Shown here: one piece after another, positions 18,301 to 29,223 of the stretch | Layout: every line of letters begins with the position of its first letter | How positions within the stretch are numbered: position 1 is the first letter of the stretch | NCBI GenBank assembly: GCA_963733505.1 | Contig: CAVTDW010000001.1 | Span: 175,778-239,777 of the forward strand | Source: JALYXV01 sp963733505 | GTDB taxonomy: Bacteria > Actinomycetota > Acidimicrobiia > Acidimicrobiales > Palsa-688 | DNA length: 64,000 nt | Direction: 5' to 3' | Notes under the pieces: generated by a model | The model's input: only the letters and a program-made list of their open reading frames with translations | Databases searched by the model: none | What the model was told of the DNA's origin: nothing | Program-made: the position numbers and the translations under genes

Positions 18301-21300
18301 CCCGCCCCGAGGGGCAACGACGAGCGTTGCAGCGCGCCTACCGCATGGCCGGCGTCTCGCCCGCCCAGGTCGGGCTGGTCGAGGCCCACGGCACCGGGAC
18401 CGTCGTGGGCGACCGCACCGAGCTGGCCACACTGACCGAGGTGTTCACCGAGTCGGGCGCCGCCCCCGGCACCTGCGCCCTGGGCTCGGTCAAGTCCCAG
18501 ATCGGCCACACCAAGTGCGCCGCCGGCCTGGCCGGGATCATCAAGGTCGCCCGGTCGCTGTACAGCGGCGTCCGCCCCCCCACCGGCCAACTCGACCAGC
18601 CCAACGGCTACTGGGACCGCGACGAGAGCCCCTTCTTCTTCAACACCGAAGCCCGGCCCTGGAACGCGCCGCCCGCCGAGCGATTCGCGGGCGTCAGCGC
18701 CTTCGGCTTCGGTGGCACCAACTTCCACGCGGTGCTCGGCGCCTACGACGGCGGCCCCGAGCCCGAGCACGGGCTCGAACAATGGCCGGCCGAGTTGTTC
18801 GTCTTCCGCGGCGCCGATCAGGCCGGGGCGACCAAGCAGATGGACTACCTCGCCCAGCTCCTGGCGGCCAACGACGGCGCCGGGCACCCGTGGCGCCTCC
18901 GCGACCTGGCCTGGACCATGGCCGGCACCCGCGGCCCGGTCCAGGTGGCGCTGGTCGCCACCGACCTCGACGATCTGGCCACCAAGCTCAGCCACGCCCG
19001 CTCGCTCCACGCGGCCCCCGGTGTCTTCGTGGCGTCGAGCCAGGAGACGGGCAAGGTCGCCTTCCTCTTCCCCGGCCAGGGCAGCCAGTCCCCCGGCATG
19101 CTGGCCGACCTGTTCGTCGCCTTCCCCCGCCTCCGCCACCACCTCGAGGCGCTCGGCGACCTGGCGCCGATCATGTTCCCCCCGGCCGCCTTCAGCCGCG
19201 CCGAAACCGAGCGCCAGCGCCGCGCCATCACCGACACCCGCGTGGCCCAGCCGACCCTCGGCGTGGCCGGACTCGCCATGCACGAGCTGCTCGGCACCCT
19301 CGGCGTTCACCCCGACCTGGCCGGCGGCCACAGCTACGGCGAACTGGTCGCGCTCAGCCGCCGCGGGCGCCCTCGACCGAGACGAACTGGTCGCCCTCAG
19401 CGCCGCCCGGGCGGACGCAATCCTCGCCGCGGCAGGCGACGATCCGGGCACCATGGCCGCGGTCAGCGCCCCCGCCGCCGCGGTCCAGCAGCTGCTCACC
19501 CCGGGCGACGGCGTCCGCATCGCCAATCACAACGCCCCCAACCAGGTCGTGATCTCAGGCCCCACCGCCGCCGTCGACGCGGCGCTCGACCGACTGGCCA
19601 CCGAGGGCATCGCGGCCAAGCAGATCCCCGTCGCCTGCGCCTTCCACAGCACCCTCGTCGCCGGCCGCGGCGACCACGCTGCGCGCCGCGCTGGACACCC
19701 GCGCCGTGCGCCCCCCCACCATCGCCGTGTGGTCCAACACCACCGCCGAGCCCTACCCGGCCGACCCCGACGCCGTCCGGGACACCCTGGCCAACCAAGT
19801 GGCCGAACCGGTCCGCTTCGTCGACCAGGTCGAGGCCATGTACGCCGCCGGCGCCCGGGTCTTCGTCGAGTCCGGTCCGAGCCGGGTGCTCACCGGCCTG
19901 GTCGGCAAGATCCTCGCCGGCCGACCCCATACCGCCGTGGCCTGCGACGTGGCCGGCGAGGCGGGCCTGCCCCGCCTGCTGCTGGCGCTGGGCGAACTGG
20001 CCGCGGCCGGTGTCCCCGTCGACACCGAGGCCCTCTTCCGGGGCCGCCAGGTCCATACCGTCTCCCTCGCCGAGGTCCCCCGCCGCCCCGGCTGGCTGGT
20101 CAACGGCCACCTGGTGCGCACCGCCGACGGCGCCCCCCTCCCCGGCGGCCTCCAACCCATGACCGCGGTCCCCCCGATCACCCCAGTAGCGGCGGCGGCG
20201 CCCGCCGACCGGGACGTGGCCGTGCTCGAGTTCCTCCGCAGCTCCCGGGAACTGGTGGCCGCGCAGCGTGACGTCCTCCTCGGCTATCTCGGAACAGGTG
20301 GGAAAAGCCTCCCGTCGCTCGACTCGACCCCGGCGGTGGCAGCCACCGCCCTTCCGGTTCGGGCCACGGCCGTGGTTGCGGCTTCCACCGTCAACACGGT
20401 CACGCCCACCCCCGCCCCCCATGGTCCCCTCACCCGCGCCGGAATCCTCGACGCCGTGCTGGCCATCGTCAGCAACCGCACCGGCTACCCGAGCGACATG
20501 CTCGACCCTGACCTCGACCTCGAAGCCGACCTGAGCATCGACTCCATCAAGCGGACCGAGATCCTGGGCGAGCTGGCCGAGCGCGTCGGCCTCGGCGGAG
20601 CCGACGGTGCGTCCATCGACGAGGCGACCGTCGAGCAGTTGGCCCGCCTGAAGACCCTCAACGCCATCGCCGACTGGATCGTGGCCCACGCCGGTCCGCC
20701 GGCGGAGACCAAGGCCGATACCAAGCCCGCCTCCCCGCGGTAGACGAGGCCCCCGGCGTCGACGCGGTGACCAGCCGCCACCTCGTCGTTCTCGAGGAGC
20801 TGGACACGCTGCCCGAGACACCCGACACCGGCGACCTGCTGGCGGGCCGCCGCTATGTGATCGTCGACGGCGGCCTCGGCATCGGCCTGGAACTGTCCGA
20901 ACTCCTGGAGCACCGGGGCGCCGACGTCTTCATCCTCGACGCCGAGCAAAGCGAGTCGGCCAACGCGGAGAGCCTCGCGGTCCTCGACGGCGCCCACGGC
21001 CTGATCCACCTCGGGGCCCTCGAGCCCGATCACGCCTCCGTCCTCCCGGGCGCCTTCTCGGTGCTCCGGGAAGCGGCCGAGCGGGGCGTGGGCCGCCTGG
21101 TCGTCGCCACCGGCGACGGCGGCCGGTTCGGCTTCGACGGCGCCGTCGACAGTTCTGACGCCGGACTCGGCCTGGGCGGGCTGGTGCGCACCATGCGAGC
21201 CGAGTACCCCGACCTGGTCAGCCAGGTGGTCGACGTCGACCCGAAGCAGCGCGCCGGCTCGGTCGCCTCGGCCCTGCTGGCCGAGCTGACCGCGGATCAG

Positions 21301-22260
21301 CCACCGGCCATGATCGGCTACGCCCGAGGGGTTCGCTGGACCCGGCGGGTGACACCGGTCGAGCTGCGCCCGACTCCGCGCACCGCGGAACTGGACATCG
21401 AAGCGGCGTCGGCGGCGTTGGATCTCGGCCCCGATTCGGTCGTGTTGCTGACCGGCGGGGCCCGGGGGATCACCTCCAAGGTGGCCATCGAACTGGCCCG
21501 GGCCACGGGTTGCCACATCGAGCTGATCGGCCGCACCCAGGCGCCGACTGGTGACGAGGATGCCATCACCGCCTCCGCGCTCGACGCCCCGTCCATCCGC
21601 CGAGCCCTGATCGAAAGCGGCTCCCGCATCCCCGGCCAAGTCGAGGTGGCCACCGCTCGGCTGCTCGCCACCCGTGAGATTCGGGCCAGCCTGGCCCAGT
21701 TGGCCGAGACCGCGGCATCAGCGCGGTACCACGTGGCCGACGTCCGCAACGCCGAAGCGGTGCAGTCCATCGTCGCCGACATCTACGCCCGCCACGGCCG
21801 CCTCGACGGTGTCATTCACGGTGCTGGGGTGCTCGAAGACAAGCGGATGAGCGACAAGGGCATCGAGTCATTCGAGCGGGTGTTCCGGACCAAGGTCGAC
21901 GGCGCCCGCCACCTCGTTTCTTCTCTTCGCAGCGACCTGGGTTTCCTGGTGCTGTTCGCCAGCGTGGCCGGGGTGTTCGGCAACCGGGGCCAGGCGGACT
22001 ACGCCGCCGCCAACGACGCCTTGGACAGCCTGGCCCGCACCTGGGCGGGCCGGTTCCGGGGTCGGGTGCTGGCGGTCGACTGGGGCCCCTGGGCCGGGGC
22101 GGGCATGGTGTCGGCGGAACTGGAACGGGAGTACTCCCGCCGAGGCGTCGGCCTCATCAGCGTTGACGACGGCGTCGCCTGCCTGCTCCGCGAGCTGGCG
22201 TGGGGTCCGCGAGACGTCTCCCAGGTCGTCTACATGCGTGACGCGATCGCACGCTCATGA
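15332..22260 (+). CDS. Pfa-like iterative synthase subunit 1: NPD-NPD-KS-AT-ACP-KR (four frame breaks)
   Basis: A large type I synthase of 2308 residues after repair, building an acyl or polyketide chain. The ATG at 15332 has AAAGGGG upstream. Domains: FMN TIM-barrel 1 (about 15332-16280; ESGGPIG where His is expected), barrel 2 (about 16300-17170; intact ECGGHVG, PfaD-like enoyl reductase), KS (about 17400-18760; DAACASS, EAHGTGT, IGHTKCAAG), AT (about 19060-19960; GHSYGE, AFHST), one ACP (about 20440-20690; DLSIDSIKR) and KR (about 21400-22240; LLTGGARGIT, VIHGAGV). Frame breaks: 17197-17200 (one G too many), about 19360 and 19665 (one base too many each), and about 20739 (one C missing). 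The sum restores a length divisible by three. The stop overlaps the next ATG (ATGA). It is related to PUFA/secondary-lipid synthases. The product is unknown. Confidence 0.88.
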
Positions 22261-25200
22261 CCGACATCGCAATCGTGGGTATGGCGGCGCTGTTCCCGGG
22301 CGCCCCCGACCTCGGGACCTTCTGGCACAACATTGTCAACCGGGTGGATTCCGTCACCGACGTTCCGGCTACCCGCTGGGATCCTTCGTACTACGACCCG
22401 GCGTCGTGGGCCGAGCCCGCCAGCGACAAGTTCTACTGCCGGCGGGGCGGTTTCGTCGACGACCTCGCCAGTTTCGATCCGGCCGCCTTCGGGATCATGC
22501 CCGTCGCGGTGGACAGCACCGAGCCCGATCAACTGCTCTCGCTGAAAGTGGCGGCGGCTGCCATCGCCGACGCGGGCGGCGAGGAGCGGCTGGGCGACCG
22601 GGGCCGCACCGGGGTCATCCTCGGCCGGGGGGGCTACCTCTCGGCCGGCGTGGCTCGCCTCGACCAGCGCATCCGCGCCGGCAAGCAGCTCGTCGCCAGC
22701 CTGCGGGAACTGGTCCCGGGCCTGACTGAGCAACAACTGGTCCAGGTGGGTCGCGACTTCCAGGCTCGCCTGGGACCCGAGCGACCCGAGGCGTCGATCG
22801 GACTGGTTCCCAACCTGGCCGCCTCGCGCATCGCCAACCGGCTCGACCTCCAGGGTCCCGCCTACACCGTGGACGCGGCCTGCGCCTCGTCGCTGCTGGC
22901 CGTCGACCACGCCATCGCGGAACTGGACCGGGGCCGGTGCGACATGGTCATTGCCGGCGGCGTGCACCTCTGCCACGACGTGACGCTCTGGAGCGTGTTC
23001 TCCCAGCTGCGGGCGCTCAGCCCGAGCCAGCAGATCCGGCCGTTCGACCGGCGGGCCGACGGCATCTTGATCGGCGAAGGCATCGGGATGGTCGTCCTCA
23101 CCCGCCTGGCCGACGCCGAGCGGCGGGGGGACCGGATCTACGCCGTCATCCGGGGCAGCGGCGTGGCCAGCGACGGGCGCGACGCCAGCCTGATGCGGCC
23201 TCGAGTCGAAGGCCAGATGCTGGCGTTGGAGCGGGCCTGGGCGGCGGCCGGGCTCGACCCGACGGCGCCCGGTGCGGTCTCCATGATCGAGGCCCACGGC
23301 ACCGCCACGCAGGTGGGCGACGAGGCTGAACTCACCACCCTCGACCGGGTATTCGGCTCCGCCGGCCCCGCGATCGGCCTGGGCACGGTCAAGTCCATGA
23401 TCGGCCACGCCATGCCGGCCGCGGGAATGGCGGGCCTGATCAAGGCGGCGCTGGCGATTCATCACCGAACCCTGCCTCCGACGCTGCACTGCGAGGATCC
23501 GCATCCGGCGCTGGCCGGGACCCGCTTCGCACCCCTGACCGAGACCACGGAGTGGGGCGAGCTCGGCGGCGGCGGGCCCCGGCGGGCCGCGGTCAACGCC
23601 TTCGGCTTCGGGGGGATCAACGCCCACGTCATCTTGGAGGAAGCCCCCAATGCCCGAGGCGGGGCCGCCCCCGTCTTCACGCCCGCTCGGCGCAGTGGCG
23701 TCTCGCAGCGGGTCCTGTTGCTGGCCGGGGCCACCGCCGACGAACTGATCCGGAAGCTGGCGGGCGACGACACCGCCTTGCTGGCTCGCGACGACTTGCA
23801 GGCGGTCCCCGCTGCGGGGCCGTGGCGCCTGGCGATTGTGGACCCCAACCCGACGCGACTGGAACTGGCCCGCAAGGTCGTGGCCCGGGGCCGCCCGTGG
23901 CGGGGTCGCAACGATGTCTGGTTCACCTCCGCCCCGCTGCTGGCCGATGCGAGCGCCAAGCTGGCCTTTGTCTTCCCGGGCATCGAACAGGTCTTCGACC
24001 CCCGGGTGGATGGCGTGGCGGCTCATTTCGGGTTGGCCGATCCGGTGCGCACCGGCATCGAGACGCTGGGCCGCCACAGCCTGGCCACCCTCGGCGTCGG
24101 TCGGCTCATGGACGCGGCGTTGCGGCGCCTGGGGATCCAACCCGACGTCTTGGCGGGGCACAGCATCGGCGAGTGGAACGCCATGATCGCGGCGGGCATG
24201 CACGACCGCGCCGACCTCGACCGGGTCATGGGATGCCTTCGACAAGGACAGCATCGAGGTACCGGGCGTGGTGTTCGCCGCCTTGGGCTGCGGCGCCGAG
24301 ATGGCCGAGGCGGCCATCACCGGACTCGAGCGGATCGTCGTCTCCCACGACAACTGCCCCCACCAGTCGATCATCTGCGGCGAGGAGGCCAGCATCGCGG
24401 TGGCCCTCGGACGGTTGCGGGCCGAAGGCGTCATGGGTCAGGTGCTGGAGTTTCGTTCCGGCTTCCACACGCCGATGGTCGAGCCCTTCCTGGCGGCCAT
24501 CGGCGACCAACTGCGCGAGCTGCCGCTGCGGACCGCCACGACGCCGATCTGGTCGGCCACCATCGCCGGCCCCTACCCCGAGGACCTCGACGGGGTCCGC
24601 CGGCTGGCATGGCGCCACCTGGTCGAGCCGGTCCGCTTCGGGCCCATGGTGCGCCGCCTCCACGACGAGGGCGTCCGGGCGTTCGTGCAGGTCGGCAGCG
24701 GCAGCCTCACCGGGTTCATCGACGACGCCCTGCGCGACCGCGAGCAGCTCGTCATCAGCGCCTGCACCTCCAAGAACGACGGGCTCGACCAGCTGCTCCG
24801 GGTGGCGGTCGCCCTGTGGGTCGAGGGCCGGGCACCGGCGCTGGCCGTCCTGGCACCGCAGGCCGCGGGGCGCGACGCCAGGTCGGTGGCGCTGCACCTC
24901 GGCTCCTCCCTCGTCCATTTCGCGGACGACGTGGCACCGCTCACCGCCGTCGCGGCTCCGGCCCGACCGGCTGGAGATCACCCGATCCTGTCGGAGTTCG
25001 ATGCCATGCTGGCCGACGCCCACGAGGCGGCCAGCGCCGTCCTCCGGTCGTGGTCAGCCCCGCCCGCGCCGACCAGCGCCACGACGACGCGGGTGGTGTC
25101 GGTCGAGACGATGCCCTACCTGGCGGACCACTGCTTCTACCGCCAGGCGGCGGGATGGCCCGAGATGGCCGACAAGTTTCCGGTCGTGCCCATGACCACC

Positions 25201-26674
25201 ATGTTGGAGATGATGATGGACGCGGCCCGGCCGCTGGTCGGCGACCGAGCCATCGTCGGTATGGCCAAGGTCCGGGCGCTTCGGTGGCTGGCGCCGACCG
25301 AACCCGTCACCTTGACGATCACGGCCTCGTTGGATGCCGAGGGCCACGTCGATGTTGCGCTCCAGGGCTACGCCCGGGGCAAGGTCCTCGTCGCCGACCG
25401 GTTCCCGGACGCCCCGCCCAACCGGGCCGAGGAGTTGCTGGGCGAGCGATCCTCGCCGGTGCGGGCGGAGGAGCTGTATCAGGATCGCTGGCTCTTTCAC
25501 GGCCCCCAGTTCCAGGGCGTACGGGAGATCACGGGCTACGCCGACAACGGGATTCGTGGCCAGCTCGTCAGCCTCGAGGCCCCGGGCGGCCTGCTCGACA
25601 ACGCCGGCCAGCTCCTGGGCTTCTGGATCCAGACGATGGTGGCGGCGGACCGGATGGCGTTCCCCGCCTCGATCGAGTTGGTCGAGCTGTTCGCGCCCCA
25701 CCCCGAGGCCGGCCTGCCGACGGGCTGCACGGTGTGGGTCCGAACGGTGACCGACACGTCGGTCACCGCCGACCTCGAAGTGCGCCAACCGGACGGCACG
25801 GTGTGGGCCCGGATCACGGGCTGGACCGACCGGCGCTTCGTGACCGACGACCGGATCAGCCCGATGCTGCGCTGGCCGGAGTCGAATCGCATTGCCGAGG
25901 ACCGCCCCGGTGGGTGGTTCCTGCTCCGCGACCGCTGGCCCGACCCGGCCAACCGGGAGCTCGTGATGCGCCGGTACCTGGCCGCCTCGGAGCGGGCGCA
26001 GTACGACCAGCACAACCCCCGGGGCCGCCACCGCTGGCTCTTGGGCCGCATCGCGGCCAAGGACGCAGTGCGCCAGTACCTGTGGGATCGCGGCGCCGAG
26101 CGACTTGTTCCCGGCCGAATTCGTGATCGACAACGAAGCGTCGGGACGGCCGACGGTCACCGGCCTCCCTCCTGGGACGGGCATCTCGATCGCCCACTCG
26201 GGCGAGTTCGCGGTTGCCCTCGTCGGCGCGACCGACGCCGCAGGGCGCGGGGTCGGCATCGACGTGCAGGCGGTCGAGGAACGCACCCCCCAGTTCGAGG
26301 GCCTGGCGTGCACCGAGTCCGAGCGTGCGCTGCTCGACCTGTGCGCCGCCGGCATGGGAACGCGCCTCGAATGCCTGACCCGGTTCTGGGCGGCCAAGGA
26401 AGCCGTCGCCAAGGCGGTGGGGACGGGCCTCGGTGGGCGACCCCATCGTTTCGAGGTCAAGCAGGTCGACGGGACGCAGTTTCTGGTCGCGGCCTTGGAT
26501 CACGGGGACCGCTGGTGGGTCGACAGCACCGCCGTGCGCGGCGTTGACGGCGTGACCCAGTACGTGGTCGCCTGGACGACCACCGGCGCCCGCCCCCCCA
26601 CCCACGCTTCACGCATCATGCGGGGATTTTCCCCCCTTACCCTTGTCAAAGAGAGGACCACCAATGGACGCTGA
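22257..26674 (+). CDS. Pfa-like synthase subunit 2: KS-AT-DH-phosphopantetheinyl transferase (two frame breaks)
   Basis: Second synthase protein, 1471 residues after repair, translationally coupled to subunit 1. The KS (22257 to about 23650) has DAACASSLL, EAHGTATQVGD and MIGHAMPAAG, all catalytic residues present. The AT (about 23960-24760) has GHSIGEW and GFHTPMV. The dehydratase double hotdog (about 25090-25850) has LADHCFYRQ and WLFHGPQFQG. The C-terminal Sfp-type transferase (about 26100-26600) has GVGIDVQAVE and RFWAAKEAVAK. It presumably primes its own ACPs. Breaks: the GGG at 24230-24232 (drop one to read VMDAFDKDS) and near 26100 (to read DLFPAEFVIDN). The tail after the transferase overlaps the free ACP gene. 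It lacks its own ACP and KR, so it must work with subunit 1. Confidence 0.87.
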
Positions 26675-26957
26675 CACCATCTTGGCCGACATCACCGAAA
26701 TGCTCGCCCAGGTGATCGGCGAGGACTATCTGCTCGAGGTCGACGTGACCATGGACACGGCGTTCTCGGGCGACTTGGAGCTCGAGAGCATCGAGTTCGT
26801 GGCGCTGGCGGGGCTCATGAAGGAGCACTACGGCGCCGCCGTCGACTTCGTCGGGTTCCTGGCGGACATGGACCTGCACGAAATCATCGCCCTGCGGGTC
26901 GGCCAGGTCGTCGACCACATCTGGCTGTGCCTGGAGGCGGTGGGCAGCCGTGGCTGA
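26664..26957 (+). CDS. Stand-alone acyl carrier protein
   Basis: A 97-residue acidic carrier protein. DLELESIEFVAL holds the Ser that takes the phosphopantetheine arm, in the helix II position of ACPs, with acidic helices on both sides (LADITEMLAQVIGEDY, VDFVGFLADMDLHEII). The ATG at 26664 has AGAGAGG 8 bp upstream and lies inside the end of the subunit 2 gene. Its stop overlaps the start of the hydrolase gene. Since subunit 1 already has one ACP, this free ACP may load the starter unit, serve subunit 2, or carry the finished chain to the hydrolase. The transferase domain of subunit 2 is the obvious activating enzyme. Confidence 0.9.
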   Translation: MDADTILADITEMLAQVIGEDYLLEVDVTMDTAFSGDLELESIEFVALAGLMKEHYGAAVDFVGFLADMDLHEIIALRVGQVVDHIWLCLEAVGSRG

Positions 26958-27865
26958 TGTCGTCGCCAACGGGGTGCGGTTCCATGTGCAGCAGCTGACG
27001 CCGCCGCCGGGGTTCTCGCCGGCGTCCGGGTGAGGCGCAGCCGAGCGTGGTGTTCATCCACGGGCTGGTCATGGACAACCTGTCGAGCTTCTACTACACG
27101 CTGGCCAACCCCTTGGCCGCCGCCGGGGCCGACGTGCTGCTGTACGACCTGCGGGGCCACGGGTTGTCGGAGCGGCCGCCGCTCGGGTACTCCCTGGAGG
27201 ATTCGGTCGAGGACCTGGTCGGGTTGCTGTTCGAGCTGGGGATCGACGGTCCGGTGCACATCGTGGGCAACAGCTACGGCGGCACGGTCGGCCTGGCGTT
27301 CGCCATGGCGTACCCGGCGCGCGTCGCCAGCCTGGTGCTCGTCGAGGGGCACTTCGCGGTGCAGGGGTGGGGCGAGGAAATGGCCCGGACGCTGTGGGGC
27401 ATCGCGTTCGGGATGGAGTTGGAGGAGGCCCGGACGTGGGTGGCGTCGGCCGGGCGCAAGATGACGCGTATGGCCGGCAAGGCTGACGCGTTGATCAACG
27501 GCACCAGCCTGGTCGAGGATCTGCTGACCGCGATTCCGTTGCCGCGCGAGCCGCTGGCGTCGCTGGCCTGTCCGGTGCTGGCGATCTACGGCGACGAGTC
27601 CGACGTGATCGACCGGGCCCGGGATCTGGCGTCGTTGGTGCCCGATTTCACGCTCAACATCCTGCAGGGATGCGGCCACTCGATCCTGATGGAGGTGCCG
27701 GCGCATTTGCGGGCCGTGCTGGCGTGGTGGTTCGCGGGACGCGTTGGGCCGGCGCCGCTGTACCAGCCGCCCGCTTCGGGGTCGGCGGCTTCGCTGGCGG
27801 CGGCTTCAGCGGCCGCTTCGGCTTCGGCTGCGGCGCACCCGCTGGCCGAACTGGTTGCCGGCTGA
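26950..27865 (+). CDS. Alpha/beta hydrolase, likely release or transacylation enzyme (one frame break)
   Basis: A 304-residue alpha/beta hydrolase after repair. GTG 26950 overlaps the ACP stop. The frame ends early at 27031 unless one G of the run 27028-27030 is dropped, which joins FSPASGEAQPS to VVFIHGLVMDN, the oxyanion-hole region. The nucleophile elbow is GNSYGG, the acid Asp in YGDESDV and the His in GCGHSIL. The C-terminus is Ala/Ser-rich low complexity after the catalytic core. Its coupling to the ACP gene argues for thioesterase-like release of the chain, or for transfer to an acceptor. Such a role is inference, as free alpha/beta hydrolases have many substrates. Confidence 0.85.
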
Positions 27866-27902
27866 TCGGCAGCCTCGACCGCCGGCCCGTTCTGGGGCGC
27901 AT

Positions 27903-27960
27903 CCAGCGCTTTGGGTCCACTTGTTGCGGTGTGACGACGATAACCGGGCCCAAACGCTGG
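27903..27960 (+). terminator. Long imperfect stem-loop between hydrolase and glycosyltransferase genes
   Basis: Left arm 27903-27918 pairs with right arm 27946-27960: fourteen Watson-Crick pairs, one G-T pair and a single bulged C, around a 27-base loop. No T-run follows, so it is not a classical intrinsic terminator. It may end or attenuate the synthase transcript, or be an operator for the glycosyltransferase gene. Confidence 0.45.
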
Positions 27961-28011
27961 ACGCTACCCAGACGTGACGAGTCGTTCGCACGAGCGCACT
28001 AGACAGCGTTC

Positions 28012-29223
28012 GTGAGCCGATTCCTGTTCGTCGTGCCGCCGCTCACGGGGCACACCAACCCGACCGTGGCGGTCGGGGAACGGTTGCGGGCCCGGGGCCA
28101 TGTCGTGGCGTGGACCGGCTACGCCAGGGCGATCCGACCGCTGCTCCCGCCCGACGCCGAGTTGATCCCCGTCGGCGACGATCCCGCCGACGACGACCCA
28201 GGCGTCGCCGAGGCCCGGCAACGCTCGCAGGGGCTGCGGGGCGCCGAGGCGCTGCTGTTCCTGTGGGAGGACTTCATCCTCCCCCTCGGCCGGGCCATGG
28301 TCCCGGGCGTGGAATCCGCCGTCGACCGGTTCCGGCCCGACGTGCTGATCGTCGACCAGCAGGCCATCGCCGGTGCCGTCGTGGCCATCCGCCGGGGCCT
28401 GCCCTGGGCCACCTCGGCCACCACGTCGGCCGAACTGGTGGATCCCTTCGCGCTGCTCCCCAAGGTGGGCGAGTGGGTCGCCACGTCGTTGCGCCAATTC
28501 CAGACCGACTTCGGCGTGGCCGGCGGGGGCGACCTCCGCTTCTCGGAGCACCTGGTGCTGGCGTTCACCACCGCGGCGCTGGCCGGGGCGGGGCGATCCT
28601 TCCCGTCGCACTACCGATTCGTCGGGCCGTCGCTCGGTGCCCGCCCGGCGACGGCCGAGTTTCCCTGGGAGTGGCTCGATCCCTCCCGGCGCCACGTGCT
28701 GGTCTCGCTGGGAACGATCAACGCGCCCGCGGGGCGGCGTTTCCTGACCTCGGCGGTGGAAGCGCTGGCGGCCATGGCCGAACGGGTGCAGGGCGTCGTG
28801 GTCGGCCCACCGGACCTGGTCGCGTCGGACAATGTGTTGATCCGCGGATTTGTTCCCCAGCTGGACCTGCTTCGGCACATGGACGCCGTGGTGTCGCACG
28901 GGGGGCACAACACGGTGTGCGAGACCTTGGCCCAGGGGCTCCCCCTGGTGGTGGCGCCGATCCGGGACGACCAGCCGATCGTCGCCCAGCAGGTCACCGA
29001 CGCCGGCGCCGGGGTGCGGGTGAAGTTCGGGCGGGTCCGGGCACCTGAGCTGGCGTCGGCGATCGCCACCGTGCTCGATCAGCCGTCGTACCGGGAGGCG
29101 GCAGTGCGCCTGCAGGCGTCGTTCCGCGCGGCCGGCGGTCCCGACGCCGCCGCCGAAGCGGTGGAGTCACTCCTCGCCGGCACGCGGTGGCGAGTTGTGA
29201 CTCTGAGGGCGACCGACTGCTAG
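28012..29223 (+). CDS. GT1 family (MGT-like) glycosyltransferase
   Basis: A 403-residue UDP- or dTDP-sugar-dependent glycosyltransferase with the GT-B fold. The N-terminal acceptor domain starts RFLFVVPPLTGHTNPTVAVG, with the catalytic-region His. The C-terminal donor domain carries SHGGHNTVCETLAQGLPLVVAPIRDDQ, written here as SHGGHNTVCE and PIRDDQP, the sugar-donor signature of macrolide/UGT-type enzymes. GTG 28012 is the likely start. Its position after the synthase, ACP and hydrolase genes suggests that the lipid or polyketide product is glycosylated. The sugar and acceptor are unknown. It is convergent with the methyltransferase gene, and the two stops overlap by about 4 bp. Confidence 0.9.
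   Translation: MSRFLFVVPPLTGHTNPTVAVGERLRARGHVVAWTGYARAIRPLLPPDAELIPVGDDPADDDPGVAEARQRSQGLRGAEALLFLWEDFILPLGRAMVPGVESAVDRFRPDVLIVDQQAIAGAVVAIRRGLPWATSATTSAELVDPFALLPKVGEWVATSLRQFQTDFGVAGGGDLRFSEHLVLAFTTAALAGAGRSFPSHYRFVGPSLGARPATAEFPWEWLDPSRRHVLVSLGTINAPAGRRFLTSAVEALAAMAERVQGVVVGPPDLVASDNVLIRGFVPQLDLLRHMDAVVSHGGHNTVCETLAQGLPLVVAPIRDDQPIVAQQVTDAGAGVRVKFGRVRAPELASAIATVLDQPSYREAAVRLQASFRAAGGPDAAAEAVESLLAGTRWRVVTLRATDC

Noticed and set aside
17172..19526. A 784-codon minus-strand open frame through the KS and AT region
   Set aside because: High-GC antisense frame with a GVEGE-type low-complexity translation. The plus strand encodes clear KS and AT domains.
20743..20766. A stop between ACP and KR as a real gene boundary
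   Set aside because: One missing C in a C-run explains it, the KR frame reads in without a start, and the total length becomes divisible by three only if it is joined.
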